Shown here: piece after piece, positions 51,396 to 60,792 of the stretch
Layout: every line of letters begins with the position of its first letter
How positions within the stretch are numbered: the first letter of the stretch is position 1
NCBI RefSeq assembly: GCF_036959255.1
Contig: NZ_JAWMTI010000008.1
Span: 62,001-126,000 of the forward strand
DNA length: 64,000 nt
Origin: Olivibacter sp036959255
GTDB lineage: Bacteria; Bacteroidota; Bacteroidia; Sphingobacteriales; Sphingobacteriaceae
Reading direction: 5' to 3'
Notes under the pieces: generated by a model
Databases searched by the model: none
What the model was told of the DNA's origin: nothing
What the model saw: only the letters and a program-made list of their open reading frames with translations
Program-made: the position numbers and the translations under genes

Positions 51396-54134
51396 ATGAA
51401 AGTCAAGACCCTAATCTTTTTAACTCTCTTTATTAGCGGTTCAACAGCTTTTGCTCAGCAAAAGGGAATCGTTAGTGGTGTTGTGGTAGATGCTTCATTG
51501 AATAATGAAACCATGCCCGCGGTGTCCGTCGCCGTGCAAGGTACCAAAATGGGTGCCAATACAGATATTGATGGAAAATTTAAATTAGAACTTACCCCAG
51601 GTACACATATCCTCGTATTTAGTTATGTAGGATACCAAACGTTAAGAGATACGGTTGCCGTAAAAGCAGGAAATAACATTAACCTAAGTGTAGCCATGGC
51701 TTCCGATGCCCAAGTATTGGATGACGTGGTAATTACGGGTGAAGTGCGGAAAGATACCGAATCCGCTTTGCTAAGAAAACAGATGAATTCGGCAGTTATC
51801 ACCCAAAGCATTGGTTCACAGGAAATGAGCCGAAAAGGAATTAGTAATGCTGCTGTTGCTATTACCAAAGTGACGGGTATCGCTAAGCAAGAAGGAACCA
51901 GCGGTGTCTTTGTACGTGGTTTAGGCGATCGTTATAATAACACTTTGCTAAATGGCCTTCCTTTGCCTTCAAATGAACCCACCAGCAAGAATATTTCATT
52001 GGATTTATTTGGTACTGATGTTATTCAATCAATTGGTATTAGTAAAACGTATACAGCTGAGGATTATGGTGATGTTGGTGGCGCAACAGTTAATATCATT
52101 TCGAAGGAGCACGTTGGTAATCCTACACTGAGTGTGGAAATCGGTGGTGGTTTAAACACAAATGCATTTCGGTCTGATTTTAAAAGAGCAGATAACTGGA
52201 AACGCTTTGGTTTTTATAATGTTAAGCCTCCTACTACTCTGCAACAATATACGTTCGGAAGTAAATGGTCTCCTAATACTGTTGATAAGCCTTTCAATTA
52301 CGACTTCTCTATTCAGGGAGGTAAAAGTTTTCAGGTTGGTGAAGAAGGGAGGTTAAATATTTTTGCAACTGTCTCTCATAAAAACAATTATCAATTTAGG
52401 AAAGGTTCTGAAAAAGTAATGGGTTCGAGGGTTGATATCGTTAATGCCGATTACTTTAACATCGAGAAAAATGTTTATGAAACGAATACCACTGGTATGT
52501 TGAACTTAGATTATAGAGTTAATTCAAAGAACCGACTAAGGTGGAATAGTATATTTATCAATGGCTCTTCTAGTGCTGTAAACGATTATGATGTGGCCCC
52601 TCTGGATGAACCAATACAATTTACTAGACAAACGTTGACTCAACAAAATCAGTTGTTCTTAAATCAGTTGCTTGGAGAACACCAATTGAAAGAACGTTTA
52701 TCGTTAGATTGGGGAGCATCTTACGGTATCGTCAATGCTGATATGCCAGATCGGATTACTAGTACCTTATCAACTAGTAATAGTGGTGGTTTTGAGTTTA
52801 ACAATTCTCAGGTAAATAATCAGAATCGATATTTTCAATATATTAATGAGAAGGAAATAGCAGGTAGATTTGCTTTTAACTACAAGCTGTTTAAAAATGA
52901 GATGGGGGAATACAATGGAAAACTGAGTGTCGGTTATACTGGACGATATAAAAAACGGGATTTTGAAGCTACTCAAATTAACGCCCGTATACAACAATCA
53001 GGCATAGCAGCTGATCCGAATAATTTAGATGCATTTTTGAATGCTGATAACTTTACTACTACTACTGCTACAAGTCCAACGTTTCGCTTTGAAACCGCCA
53101 GAGTTTTAAGTTTGGTCCCTCAAACGTACGATGCTAAATTAAATGTACACGGTGGTTTCGCCCTTTTCGAACATACCCCAAACAAAAATCTTACCTATAC
53201 ATTGGGTTTGAGAGCAGACAAGGTTTTACAAAAAATGACATGGGACGTGAACATTCTGCAACCAATAGTAGACTTTGATCAAGCGGATATTGACAAAGTT
53301 TTTATATTACCTGAAGCTACTCTTAAATATACTTTGTCGGAAAATCAAAATTTAAGAGTAGCAGCTAGTAAATCTTATACTCTTCCCCAATTTTTAGAAA
53401 AGGCTCCTTTTCAATACGAAGATGTGACATCTCTGACCTTCGGGAATGGAGCATTGAAACCCGCAGATAATTATAATTTAGACATTAAATGGGAGCAGTT
53501 TCCAAGTTCTGACGAATTATTTTCGGCAGGTATCTTTGGTAAATATATCAAAGATCCGATTAGCCAAACATTGATCACATCAGCGGCATCCAACTTGTTT
53601 TCATTTCTAAATGCAGGGGATTATGCTTACGTATTTGGTGCCGAAATTGAGATGAGAAAGAACATTACTAGTGGTTTTTCAGGCGGAATGAATGTAACCT
53701 ATATGTATAGTCGCCAAGAGTTGGACCCAGAGAAAGTTGCAAAAGAGACCGACTATACTATGAGTGTTAATTTTAACGATGACCATGATCGCTTACAGGG
53801 AGCTTCACCTTTGCTTGTGAATGCGGATTTGACTTATAAATTAAATAGTGGAAAAGTCAGACCTACTATTGCTATCGTGGGAAATTATTTTTATGATCGA
53901 ATCTTTTCATTGGGCGCTTTTGGCCGCGGGAACATAGTAGAAAAAGGTTATCCCACGTTGAATTTTATTTCAAATACAGCAATAAATGAAAAATGGGAAG
54001 TAGGATTAAAAATAAATAATCTATTAAATAACGAGGTGCGTATGGAACAGGAAAACACCGATCAAAGCGTAGAGGTATATAACTACAAGAGAGGTTTGGA
54101 CTTTAGTTTGGGAGTTAAATACAAGATCTTTTAG
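51396..54134 (+). CDS. TonB-dependent receptor with CarboxypepD_reg-like domain
   Basis: Outer-membrane transporter, 912 aa. Sec signal 1-20 (AFAQ). CarboxypepD_reg-like domain about 24-110 (GVVVDASLNNETMPAVSVAV, FSYVGYQTL), plug about 115-230 (VFVRGLGDRYNNTLLNG, TYTAEDYGDVGGATVNI), then the barrel ending in F. Not a SusC: there is no SusD gene; instead a beta-helix lipoprotein follows at 41-50 bp. The PhoP-box-like array upstream suggests phosphate-starvation control, as inference. Confidence 0.92.
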   Translation: MKVKTLIFLTLFISGSTAFAQQKGIVSGVVVDASLNNETMPAVSVAVQGTKMGANTDIDGKFKLELTPGTHILVFSYVGYQTLRDTVAVKAGNNINLSVAMASDAQVLDDVVITGEVRKDTESALLRKQMNSAVITQSIGSQEMSRKGISNAAVAITKVTGIAKQEGTSGVFVRGLGDRYNNTLLNGLPLPSNEPTSKNISLDLFGTDVIQSIGISKTYTAEDYGDVGGATVNIISKEHVGNPTLSVEIGGGLNTNAFRSDFKRADNWKRFGFYNVKPPTTLQQYTFGSKWSPNTVDKPFNYDFSIQGGKSFQVGEEGRLNIFATVSHKNNYQFRKGSEKVMGSRVDIVNADYFNIEKNVYETNTTGMLNLDYRVNSKNRLRWNSIFINGSSSAVNDYDVAPLDEPIQFTRQTLTQQNQLFLNQLLGEHQLKERLSLDWGASYGIVNADMPDRITSTLSTSNSGGFEFNNSQVNNQNRYFQYINEKEIAGRFAFNYKLFKNEMGEYNGKLSVGYTGRYKKRDFEATQINARIQQSGIAADPNNLDAFLNADNFTTTTATSPTFRFETARVLSLVPQTYDAKLNVHGGFALFEHTPNKNLTYTLGLRADKVLQKMTWDVNILQPIVDFDQADIDKVFILPEATLKYTLSENQNLRVAASKSYTLPQFLEKAPFQYEDVTSLTFGNGALKPADNYNLDIKWEQFPSSDELFSAGIFGKYIKDPISQTLITSAASNLFSFLNAGDYAYVFGAEIEMRKNITSGFSGGMNVTYMYSRQELDPEKVAKETDYTMSVNFNDDHDRLQGASPLLVNADLTYKLNSGKVRPTIAIVGNYFYDRIFSLGAFGRGNIVEKGYPTLNFISNTAINEKWEVGLKINNLLNNEVRMEQENTDQSVEVYNYKRGLDFSLGVKYKIF

Positions 54135-54184
54135 ACAAAATAAAAACAGAAAAACAACAAAATTATTCATTCAAAATGACAATT

Positions 54185-55336
54185 ATGAAAAATTTATTCT
54201 TAAGCATGATGATCATTGCAACGATGTTTGCAAGCTGTAGTAGTGATGATGATAACAACCCGGGACCCGATGGCGGAGAGATTACTTTTGAGGACGGTAT
54301 TATCAGTGGGAATATTGATAGAAACGCTCGTGTAACCGCTGGCAGAACATATACTTTGCGTGGCCCTGTCTATGTTAAGTCTGGGGCAACGTTAACAATT
54401 GAACCAGGTGTGCGTATTGAAGCGGAGTATTCAGAAAATGTTACAAATGTGGCCTTTTTAGCCGTTGAACGTGGCGCAATGATTAACGCTACTGGAACGG
54501 CAGAAAATCCAATTGTATTTACTTCCAGCGCTGCAACACCCGCAGCTGGACAATGGGGTGGTATTGTGATTTGTGGAAACGCTGGCACTAATAAGGGTGC
54601 AAATGCACAAGCAGAAGTAGCTGGTTTGATATATGGAGGCGATAATAATGCTGATAATTCAGGTGTCTTATCGCATATTATTATAGAATATTCAGGTAAT
54701 AAGATTAATGATGAATCGGAGTTTAATGGGTTGACATTTTATGCAGTAGGATCTGGTACTACTGTGAATAATATCTTTATCAATCAAGTTTCCGACGATG
54801 GTGTAGAATGGTTTGGTGGTTCTGTAAATGCCGAAAATTTAACAGTGATTGGCTCACAAGATGATTCGTTTGACTGGGCAGAAGGTTGGAACGGAACCGT
54901 TACAAATTTGTATGCTGATCAATCTGCAGCTACAACTTATTCTTCTGATAGCCGCGGTATTGAAGCAGATAGCAACCAAGATAATCCAACTTTAGCTCCT
55001 GTTTCAAGTCCAACTTTAACAAATTTAACATTAATAGGTCGTAACAGTGCTTCTGTTACTTCAGAAGCAGGAATGATGTTGCGTCGTGGTACCTTAGGCT
55101 CAATTACCAATGTTTATTTAAAAGATTTTATCGCTGGTGAAGGTATTACTGCAAGTGGTGCAGAATCTCTAGCTCATTTCCAAGCTAATAAAGTGAAACA
55201 AGTTCGTTTTGATAACGTACCAAACAAAGGTACTGCTGGAACGTTCGAGGAAGATCCTAATGCTACAGGCGCTGGTAACGGTGCTGCTCGTCCTGATTGG
55301 TCAACTTGGGCTGAGTCGCATTTAACTGGTAATTAA
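54185..55336 (+). CDS. Beta-helix surface lipoprotein, partner of the TonB receptor
   Basis: 383 aa from ATG 54185; ATG 54176 would add three residues. Lipobox FASC (about 14-17) followed by SSDDDNN, an acidic linker suited to surface export. The rest reads as a right-handed beta-helix (GPVYVKSGATLTIEPGVRIEA, then repeated strands with LSHIIIEYSGN and GGSVNAENLTVIGSQDDSFDW). No catalytic residues are obvious. Gene order after the receptor suggests a ligand-binding or handling partner. Such proteins are sometimes mis-named multidrug transporters. Confidence 0.8.
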   Translation: MKNLFLSMMIIATMFASCSSDDDNNPGPDGGEITFEDGIISGNIDRNARVTAGRTYTLRGPVYVKSGATLTIEPGVRIEAEYSENVTNVAFLAVERGAMINATGTAENPIVFTSSAATPAAGQWGGIVICGNAGTNKGANAQAEVAGLIYGGDNNADNSGVLSHIIIEYSGNKINDESEFNGLTFYAVGSGTTVNNIFINQVSDDGVEWFGGSVNAENLTVIGSQDDSFDWAEGWNGTVTNLYADQSAATTYSSDSRGIEADSNQDNPTLAPVSSPTLTNLTLIGRNSASVTSEAGMMLRRGTLGSITNVYLKDFIAGEGITASGAESLAHFQANKVKQVRFDNVPNKGTAGTFEEDPNATGAGNGAARPDWSTWAESHLTGN

Positions 55337-55361
55337 TTATTGTATTGTTCATAAATGCTTT

Positions 55362-55394
55362 AAAGCGGCTATCCAATCGGATAGCCGCTTTTTT
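55362..55394 (+). terminator. Terminator of the receptor-lipoprotein operon
   Basis: Perfect 13-bp stem (55362-55374 with 55379-55391), 4-nt loop, T tract. Confidence 0.92.
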
Positions 55395-55568
55395 ATGAAT
55401 GGTGTTTGGGCGGCTTTGTATTAATTTTCCTTACCTCCCTGATGATCTCTGTGGGAATTGTCTTGAAAGAGGAAATCAAGGAACTCACAAATTATGAAGG
55501 ATATCCAGGTCGACAGCTGGCAGCTAAACCCCAAAGCTTAACAGCTAATGATGAAAAATAACAATCCT

Positions 55569-55596
55569 TTAACATTGAAACGACTTTCTGTTTAAT
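55569..55596 (+). promoter_or_regulatory. Weak PhoP-box-like pair before the EEP gene
   Basis: TTAACA at 55569 and TTTAAT at 55591, 22 bp (two 11-bp periods) apart; the second half shares TTCTGTTTA with the 51347-51355 unit. Suggestive only. Confidence 0.3.
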
Positions 55597-55634
55597 TCTC
55601 CATGCTAGTTTTATGCTAAGAAAGCCTTACTTTT

Positions 55635-56618
55635 ATGGAACTTATTCTTCGTCGTAAACTAAGCAGAAAGTGGATGAACTTCTTCTTTATTACCTGTCTT
55701 TTGTTTTTGATTGTGAAGCGATACTTTCAGGTTTGCCGTGTTCCTACGCAAAGCCATTCATTTATTAGCTTTACTGCTCATTCTTTGGATGAATTGCCCG
55801 TTAACTATGAAGGTGAATTTTCGGTTATAACGTACAACATCGCAGGGCTACCGCAACTAATTTCCAGTGCGGTTACGGAACGTTCTTCCAGCATCGCTGA
55901 AATTGGTCGTCGTTTGAACGATTATGATATAGTCCATGTACAGGAAGATTTTAATTACAATAGCTTCTTATATTATGGAGGTAATGAACATCCTTTTAAA
56001 ACAAAAACAAAAGGAGGGGTGCCTTTCGGTGATGGCCTCAATACGCTCTCTAAATACCGTATCACTGAAATAAGAAGGATTCCGTGGAATAACTGTACGG
56101 GCGCCGACTGTTTGACTCCAAAAGGCTTCACCTTTAGTAAGATTGAAGTAGGGAAAGATATCTTCATCGACTTTTATAATGTACATGCCAATGCTGCAGA
56201 TGACCCGGCTGCTGCCGCAGCTAGGCGAAAAAACATGATTCAACTGTCAAATTATATTAAAGAACACTCGGGTACCCGGGCGGTTATTGTTATGGGCGAT
56301 CTAAATGCACATTTCTGTTACGAACATGATAATATTCGCGATCTACTTGCCCAAAATCACTTGAAAGACGCCTGGATAACACTGAAGGGAAAGGATAGCT
56401 TCCCTGCTTTTAGAGCCTTTGTAAAGGAGGATATTTTGAAGCTGAATGACGATTGTGAGTCTATCGACAAAATACTTTTTCGAAGCAGCGACGATCTCCA
56501 ATTACGTCCTATGGCTTATCGTTTCGAGAACGAAAAATTTAACAATAAAGAAGGTGTCCCGCTCTCTGATCATTGCCCTGTAAGTTTATCATTTAGTTGG
56601 CAGCAACATAGTTATTAG
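55635..56618 (+). CDS. Endonuclease/exonuclease/phosphatase (EEP) family phosphodiesterase
   Basis: 327 aa with an N-terminal membrane anchor (about 13-30), so envelope-facing. EEP fold with ITYNIAGLPQ (N68), the metal Glu in HVQEDFNYNS (E104), YNVHANA (His), VMGDLNAHF (Asp/Asn) and the terminal SDHCPVSLS (Asp/His). Close in style to bacterial neutral sphingomyelinase-like enzymes. The substrate could be sphingolipid, phospholipid or nucleic acid. Its location after the receptor pair, with a similar upstream box, fits phosphate release from organic esters. Confidence 0.87.
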   Translation: MELILRRKLSRKWMNFFFITCLLFLIVKRYFQVCRVPTQSHSFISFTAHSLDELPVNYEGEFSVITYNIAGLPQLISSAVTERSSSIAEIGRRLNDYDIVHVQEDFNYNSFLYYGGNEHPFKTKTKGGVPFGDGLNTLSKYRITEIRRIPWNNCTGADCLTPKGFTFSKIEVGKDIFIDFYNVHANAADDPAAAAARRKNMIQLSNYIKEHSGTRAVIVMGDLNAHFCYEHDNIRDLLAQNHLKDAWITLKGKDSFPAFRAFVKEDILKLNDDCESIDKILFRSSDDLQLRPMAYRFENEKFNNKEGVPLSDHCPVSLSFSWQQHSY

Positions 56619-56678
56619 CTGTTAGTTATTAGTTGTGCGTTTTCTTCCTGTCCTATTTCCTAGGAGGTATCAAGTGTC

Positions 56679-56750
56679 AAGACGTAAGTATCAAGACAGC
56701 CCGTCTTATGTCAACTATTTTCCTATTCAACAACTCGACGACTCAACTAA
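56679..56750. repeat. Degenerate intergenic repeat (copy B)
   Basis: Shares three modules with 46630-46751: a 19-nt module at 56679-56697 (18/19, opposite strand), AACTATTTTCCTA (56713-56725) and ACTCAACTAA (56741-56750), the last two 28 bp apart here and 27 bp apart there. Confidence 0.6.
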
Positions 56751-57913
56751 TCAACCAAGTCCAGAAATGCCTGGTAATAGGTTTTTACCATTTTTTTCCA
56801 ACTATAATGTCTTTTAGTATAGTTAATAGAAATCTTTATTTTCTCTTCGTCAATAGGTTGCTTCATGACTTCATTAAGTTTGATAACCCATTCTTCTGCT
56901 TGTTCAGCGGCTAGTAAATAACCGTTTTTGCCGTGCTTAATGGCGTCCGGGATTCCCCCGGTACAGGAGGCCAATACTGTCGTTCCGCATAAAGCGGCTT
57001 CTAAGCACACTAAACCAAAGCCCTCCATATCACCTTTCACTTCAATATTAGGCATAATAAATGCACGCGCATGGTGTAGGATATTTAAAATTTCGTCAAA
57101 AGGTAAGCGTCCCAAGTGTTTAGCCCTTTTTCTGATTTCAGGTTTATGTAATAAAGCTCGCAGTTTCGGTTCATCGGTTGGTGCACCCAGAAATAGAGAG
57201 AATTTATTTCGGATAAAAGGTGGGAGAAATTTTAAAAAACGCTCCTGTTTAGTGGGCTTCCAATGAAATGGCCCTATCAGTAACAATAAATAATCATGCT
57301 CCAATTGTGGCATCACATTTTCTATAAACCAAGAAAAACCCTTTCTTTTTACGGGCCTTCCCAGGGCTACCAGCAATTTTTTTTCACGAATATCGAGGTG
57401 ATATCGCGTTTGAAAGTCATCGTAAAAGCTTAACGAAAATTTATGCTTTGGGATTTTTTCATCAACACCATTGGATATAACCCTTATTTTTTCTGCTCGA
57501 ATTCCCAAATCACGCGCCGCTTGTGCAGTAGCCGAGCTTACGGCTAGGATAAGATCGAAACGATTCAATTTGGGAAGCATGAATTTCCTGTATAAATAGC
57601 TGGGAAAGACCACATCCAAACCATGTATAGTAACTGCATGCTTAATCTGTGAATGGAATCGACAGCACAATAAATAATAGGTAGCAATCAATGCATCATT
57701 AAAATGGATAAGCGTGATATTGGGATGGTGATCTAAGATACGTTTTATATTTTTTCGGAGTGCGAGAAAAAAGCCGAATCTACTGCCAACTCCTTTATAA
57801 ATTAGCGAATGTACCGGACCGCATTTTTTCATACCCGCCACCAGCTCATAACTGTGCTTTTCCATACCGCCGGTAGTAGGGGGGTATTTATGACTGATAA
57901 ATAAAATTTCCAT
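56747..57913 (-). CDS. GT4-family glycosyltransferase
   Basis: 388 aa GT-B enzyme. N-terminal HKYPPTTGGMEKHSYELV glycine loop, HFNDALIATYY, and the C-terminal PNIEVKGDMEGFGLVCLEAALCG with the EX7E nucleotide-sugar motif. Third gene of the 60089-to-56747 operon, 7 bp after the flippase-like gene. Probably adds a hexose to a membrane lipid or saccharide. Acceptor unknown. Confidence 0.9.
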   Translation of the reverse strand: MEILFISHKYPPTTGGMEKHSYELVAGMKKCGPVHSLIYKGVGSRFGFFLALRKNIKRILDHHPNITLIHFNDALIATYYLLCCRFHSQIKHAVTIHGLDVVFPSYLYRKFMLPKLNRFDLILAVSSATAQAARDLGIRAEKIRVISNGVDEKIPKHKFSLSFYDDFQTRYHLDIREKKLLVALGRPVKRKGFSWFIENVMPQLEHDYLLLLIGPFHWKPTKQERFLKFLPPFIRNKFSLFLGAPTDEPKLRALLHKPEIRKRAKHLGRLPFDEILNILHHARAFIMPNIEVKGDMEGFGLVCLEAALCGTTVLASCTGGIPDAIKHGKNGYLLAAEQAEEWVIKLNEVMKQPIDEEKIKISINYTKRHYSWKKMVKTYYQAFLDLVD

Positions 57914-57920
57914 GAACGTT

Positions 57921-58907
57921 TTATGCTGCTTGCAGTGGTAAGGGCTTTCGATAATACATGATATAACTGATTCCTCCTAAAAATAGCCATATGAGTTGTC
58001 GCACTCTTCGAACAACAGATACACTAAGCCAGATACTGCCTGTAATGCCGATAAATTTTAGCATAAATTGATTGCCATATTCTTCAATGCCGATTTGACC
58101 GGGAATTAATGCGCCTGCTGATTTAAAAAAGATAACCCCCATGTCCATCGCTAAACTTTCTATCATGTCGATATGGATATCCAACGCATAGAGGATGAGT
58201 AGAAACTCCAGGGAGCCGACGAACCAATGGAGTGAAAAAAACAAAAAAGATAGGACGAGTGCCTTTTTTTCTTGGTGGTAATATTGTTTTGTCTCTGATA
58301 GGGTGGTCGTTAACTTTGATTGGAACTGATGGAAACGATTCGAAAAAAAAGAGGTAAATTTATATCGTAATGACTTTATCAAGCGAACAAACAAGAAAAT
58401 TATCAAACCAAGAATTGAAAAAATGATGATTAAATAGCCAAAGAAGGACGATATGGGGTGATCGAAACTGGTACTTTTATCTCGCATAAATAAAATAATA
58501 AGGGCTAGTACTGATAAGATAAGTTGAGAGCTAATCATCAGACAACGGGAAACGACAACCGATCGAATGGCCGATTTTCGTTCGATCATATAAGGTTTTA
58601 ACAATTCAGCTTTTAAAAAATCACCGCCAATTATACTGCTTGGATTAAAAAGACTTACGGTTTCTCCAATGAGTCTGATCCAAAACAAATGATAAATACT
58701 AATCTGCTTGGATTGGTTTCCCAGGCAATATGCCCAGGCAATGGTACCTAATAGATACGCACAACAGGTAAGGAGTAAGATCCAACAGAAATTCCAACCA
58801 ATTTGTGTTATCGATTGAGCTACTTGAGTAAGATCGGTGTGAGCAATATAAAATCCTAAAGTAATTGCGACAGATAAGAATAGTACAATTTTAACAAATC
58901 GAAGCAT
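57921..58907 (-). CDS. Lysylphosphatidylglycerol synthase TM-region family (UPF0104) protein
   Basis: 328 aa, eight or more TM helices. PF03706 features: NPSSIIGGDFLKAELLKPY, GALIPGQIGIEEYG and the C-terminal RRVRQLIWLFLGGISY. It lacks the aminoacyltransferase domain of MprF. Such stand-alone TM domains are thought to act as flippases or to join lipid glycosylation. It lies between two glycosyltransferase genes with 6-7-bp spacers, so transfer of a glycolipid across the membrane is a reasonable inference. Confidence 0.87.
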   Translation of the reverse strand: MLRFVKIVLFLSVAITLGFYIAHTDLTQVAQSITQIGWNFCWILLLTCCAYLLGTIAWAYCLGNQSKQISIYHLFWIRLIGETVSLFNPSSIIGGDFLKAELLKPYMIERKSAIRSVVVSRCLMISSQLILSVLALIILFMRDKSTSFDHPISSFFGYLIIIFSILGLIIFLFVRLIKSLRYKFTSFFSNRFHQFQSKLTTTLSETKQYYHQEKKALVLSFLFFSLHWFVGSLEFLLILYALDIHIDMIESLAMDMGVIFFKSAGALIPGQIGIEEYGNQFMLKFIGITGSIWLSVSVVRRVRQLIWLFLGGISYIMYYRKPLPLQAA

Positions 58908-58913
58908 TCGGTA

Positions 58914-60089
58914 CTAAGAGGTTAATTTGTAAATACTAGGTACCTGGCCCAGCTGCTCGATATCATTGAAGTAAATGTCTGCCAAATGTTTCCAATTACG
59001 TTTGGCGCTTTCTTGTAGTCCAAGCATTTTGAACTGCTGGTAAATCGTCTTCTTCGTCAATAAGGTCTCAATACGATCCACAAATTCTCCTTCGCTTTTC
59101 GGGTTGCACGAAAAACCGTTGACACCATTGTCTATCAAATCTTTCGAGCCTCCTCCGTTTGCGATAACACAGGGTAGGCCAGAAGCTTGGGCTTCTAGTA
59201 TTACGTTCCCGTAGGTTTCACTAATGGACGGGAAAATAAAGATCGAACTGGAAGCATAGAGTATCGCTAATTCATCGTGGTTAACATGTCCTAAAAAAAT
59301 TGCGCCCGGCATTTCATGTTCGCAAGCTTTACGCGCCAATCCATCTCCCGCAACCAAAAAATTACATTCAATCCCTCGTAATTTAATTAATCGGTAAATG
59401 TTGAAAAGCATTTCCAGATTTTTTTCCCATACGAGACGGCTCACAAATAAAAGGGTGGGAAGTTTGTTACCCGTTATTTCCTGAAGCTTTGCAGGGTCTC
59501 TCTTCAGTGGATTGAACAACTCGTGATCAATACCTCTTTCCCATAACTGCATTTTAGAAGCCTGAATGCCATAACTCATCAGCTCTTGCTTAATAGTTCT
59601 TGTAGGAACGTAGATACAGTCGCACTGATTATAAAACCATTTTTTCTTCGATGAAATATATCTTTTAGCTAGGCCGATAAGAAAGGGGGTGTGCTTCAGG
59701 TAATAGTCAATATACGAGATAAAATGGGTATGATAGATGCTAACGACAGGAATATGTCGTTTGCGCGCATAAATAACAGCAAAATGCCCTAAAAACGAGG
59801 GGGTAGCAATATGTACGATATCTGGGCCAAAATCATCCAATCTAAGGGTTAGCCCTTTTTTTATTAAGGCAGGAACTGACAGGGTGTAATTTTTGTTGGA
59901 TGGAATTTTTAACGTTGGAACTTTAATAGACGGGAAATTAAACAGCTTATCCGGACCGTCTCCGTAAATAAACATAAAATCAAACCGATCCGATGGAATT
60001 CTTTTAATTAGCTGAAACATTGTCCTGGAGGCCCCGTCTTTATCCTCATATAGAATCTCAGCAAAGAACGCTACTTTAATTTTCTGCAT
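58914..60089 (-). CDS. GT4-family glycosyltransferase (diglucosyldiacylglycerol-synthase-like)
   Basis: 391 aa GT-B enzyme. Starts KVAFFAEILYEDKDGASRTMFQLI, has HIATPSFLGHFAV and HTHFISYIDYYLK in the N-domain, and LLFVSRLVWEKNLEML with FPSISETYGNVILEAQASGLP (EX7E) in the C-domain. Similar to the alpha-glucosyl/mannosyl-diacylglycerol synthases and to sulfoquinovosyl-type enzymes. First gene of the three-gene operon. Confidence 0.9.
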   Translation of the reverse strand: MQKIKVAFFAEILYEDKDGASRTMFQLIKRIPSDRFDFMFIYGDGPDKLFNFPSIKVPTLKIPSNKNYTLSVPALIKKGLTLRLDDFGPDIVHIATPSFLGHFAVIYARKRHIPVVSIYHTHFISYIDYYLKHTPFLIGLAKRYISSKKKWFYNQCDCIYVPTRTIKQELMSYGIQASKMQLWERGIDHELFNPLKRDPAKLQEITGNKLPTLLFVSRLVWEKNLEMLFNIYRLIKLRGIECNFLVAGDGLARKACEHEMPGAIFLGHVNHDELAILYASSSIFIFPSISETYGNVILEAQASGLPCVIANGGGSKDLIDNGVNGFSCNPKSEGEFVDRIETLLTKKTIYQQFKMLGLQESAKRNWKHLADIYFNDIEQLGQVPSIYKLTS

Positions 60090-60314
60090 AGCATATACTT
60101 GGTATTCATAAAGCTAATAGTTTAAATTGATGCTAGCATTAATCAATTGTTATGAATTCATCATGTAATGCGGAAAAGCAGGTAAGGAGCCTTGTTTTTT
60201 TCACAAAGGCATAATGCTTTTTTAAAATAGGGTTAACGCTGATGCCTTAGATTTGTACCAGAGTTAAATAGTAATTGATTCATGTAAATTAGGTTTGGTT
60301 AAAATTGGGAAAAG

Positions 60315-60336
60315 GCTCGCTGTGAAGCGTGCCTTT
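60315..60336. terminator. Terminator of the mdh-retropepsin unit
   Basis: AAGGC..CGCT stem with AGCG..GCCTT (about 60315-60331), 4-nt loop; A and T tracts on both sides suit the minus-strand gene ending at 60339. Confidence 0.7.
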
Positions 60337-60338
60337 TT

Positions 60339-60779
60339 TTATGTTGCCTTTTTTTTCGGCTTTTTAAGGGTTAAGGTCATTTTTCCGTAGTCAATGATCC
60401 CTTGGTATTGTGTTAATATATCACCGCCAATAACGCCGATTACGGGTTCAACGGAAAGGTTCTCGTAAGCGAAATTAATAGAAGATAAATCCAGAACGGC
60501 TACTTCAAAATTTTGAAGATGAAAAGTACCGATTTGAAAATCCGGAAAAAGCCAAGTGAAACTTTCCATATTGGTAGTGCCTAAACCGGTAGATACACGA
60601 TCACTGTTCTTAAGCTGTTTATCACCTATATGGCGCTCTAAAATGGTTTTATCAAATACGGTTTTGGATGCACCGGTGTCCAAGACGGCTTTAAAGATTT
60701 GCTTGAAAACAACAACTTCCACCAATAAGTGGAAGCCGTCATCTTGAAGATTTAATAATGCAAGTGGTATTTTAATCAT
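60339..60779 (-). CDS. Retropepsin-like aspartic protease
   Basis: 146 aa, single retropepsin domain with the catalytic DTGAS (D34) and the later hydrophobic-hydrophobic-Gly motif (GVIGGDILTQY). No signal peptide or membrane segment. It must act as a dimer like retroviral proteases if active. Starts 13 bp after mdh on the same strand, so probably co-transcribed. Physiological substrate unknown. This is the second retropepsin-like gene in the window and is unrelated in context to the first. Confidence 0.85.
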   Translation of the reverse strand: MIKIPLALLNLQDDGFHLLVEVVVFKQIFKAVLDTGASKTVFDKTILERHIGDKQLKNSDRVSTGLGTTNMESFTWLFPDFQIGTFHLQNFEVAVLDLSSINFAYENLSVEPVIGVIGGDILTQYQGIIDYGKMTLTLKKPKKKAT

Positions 60780-60792
60780 TAACTTCTTCGTT

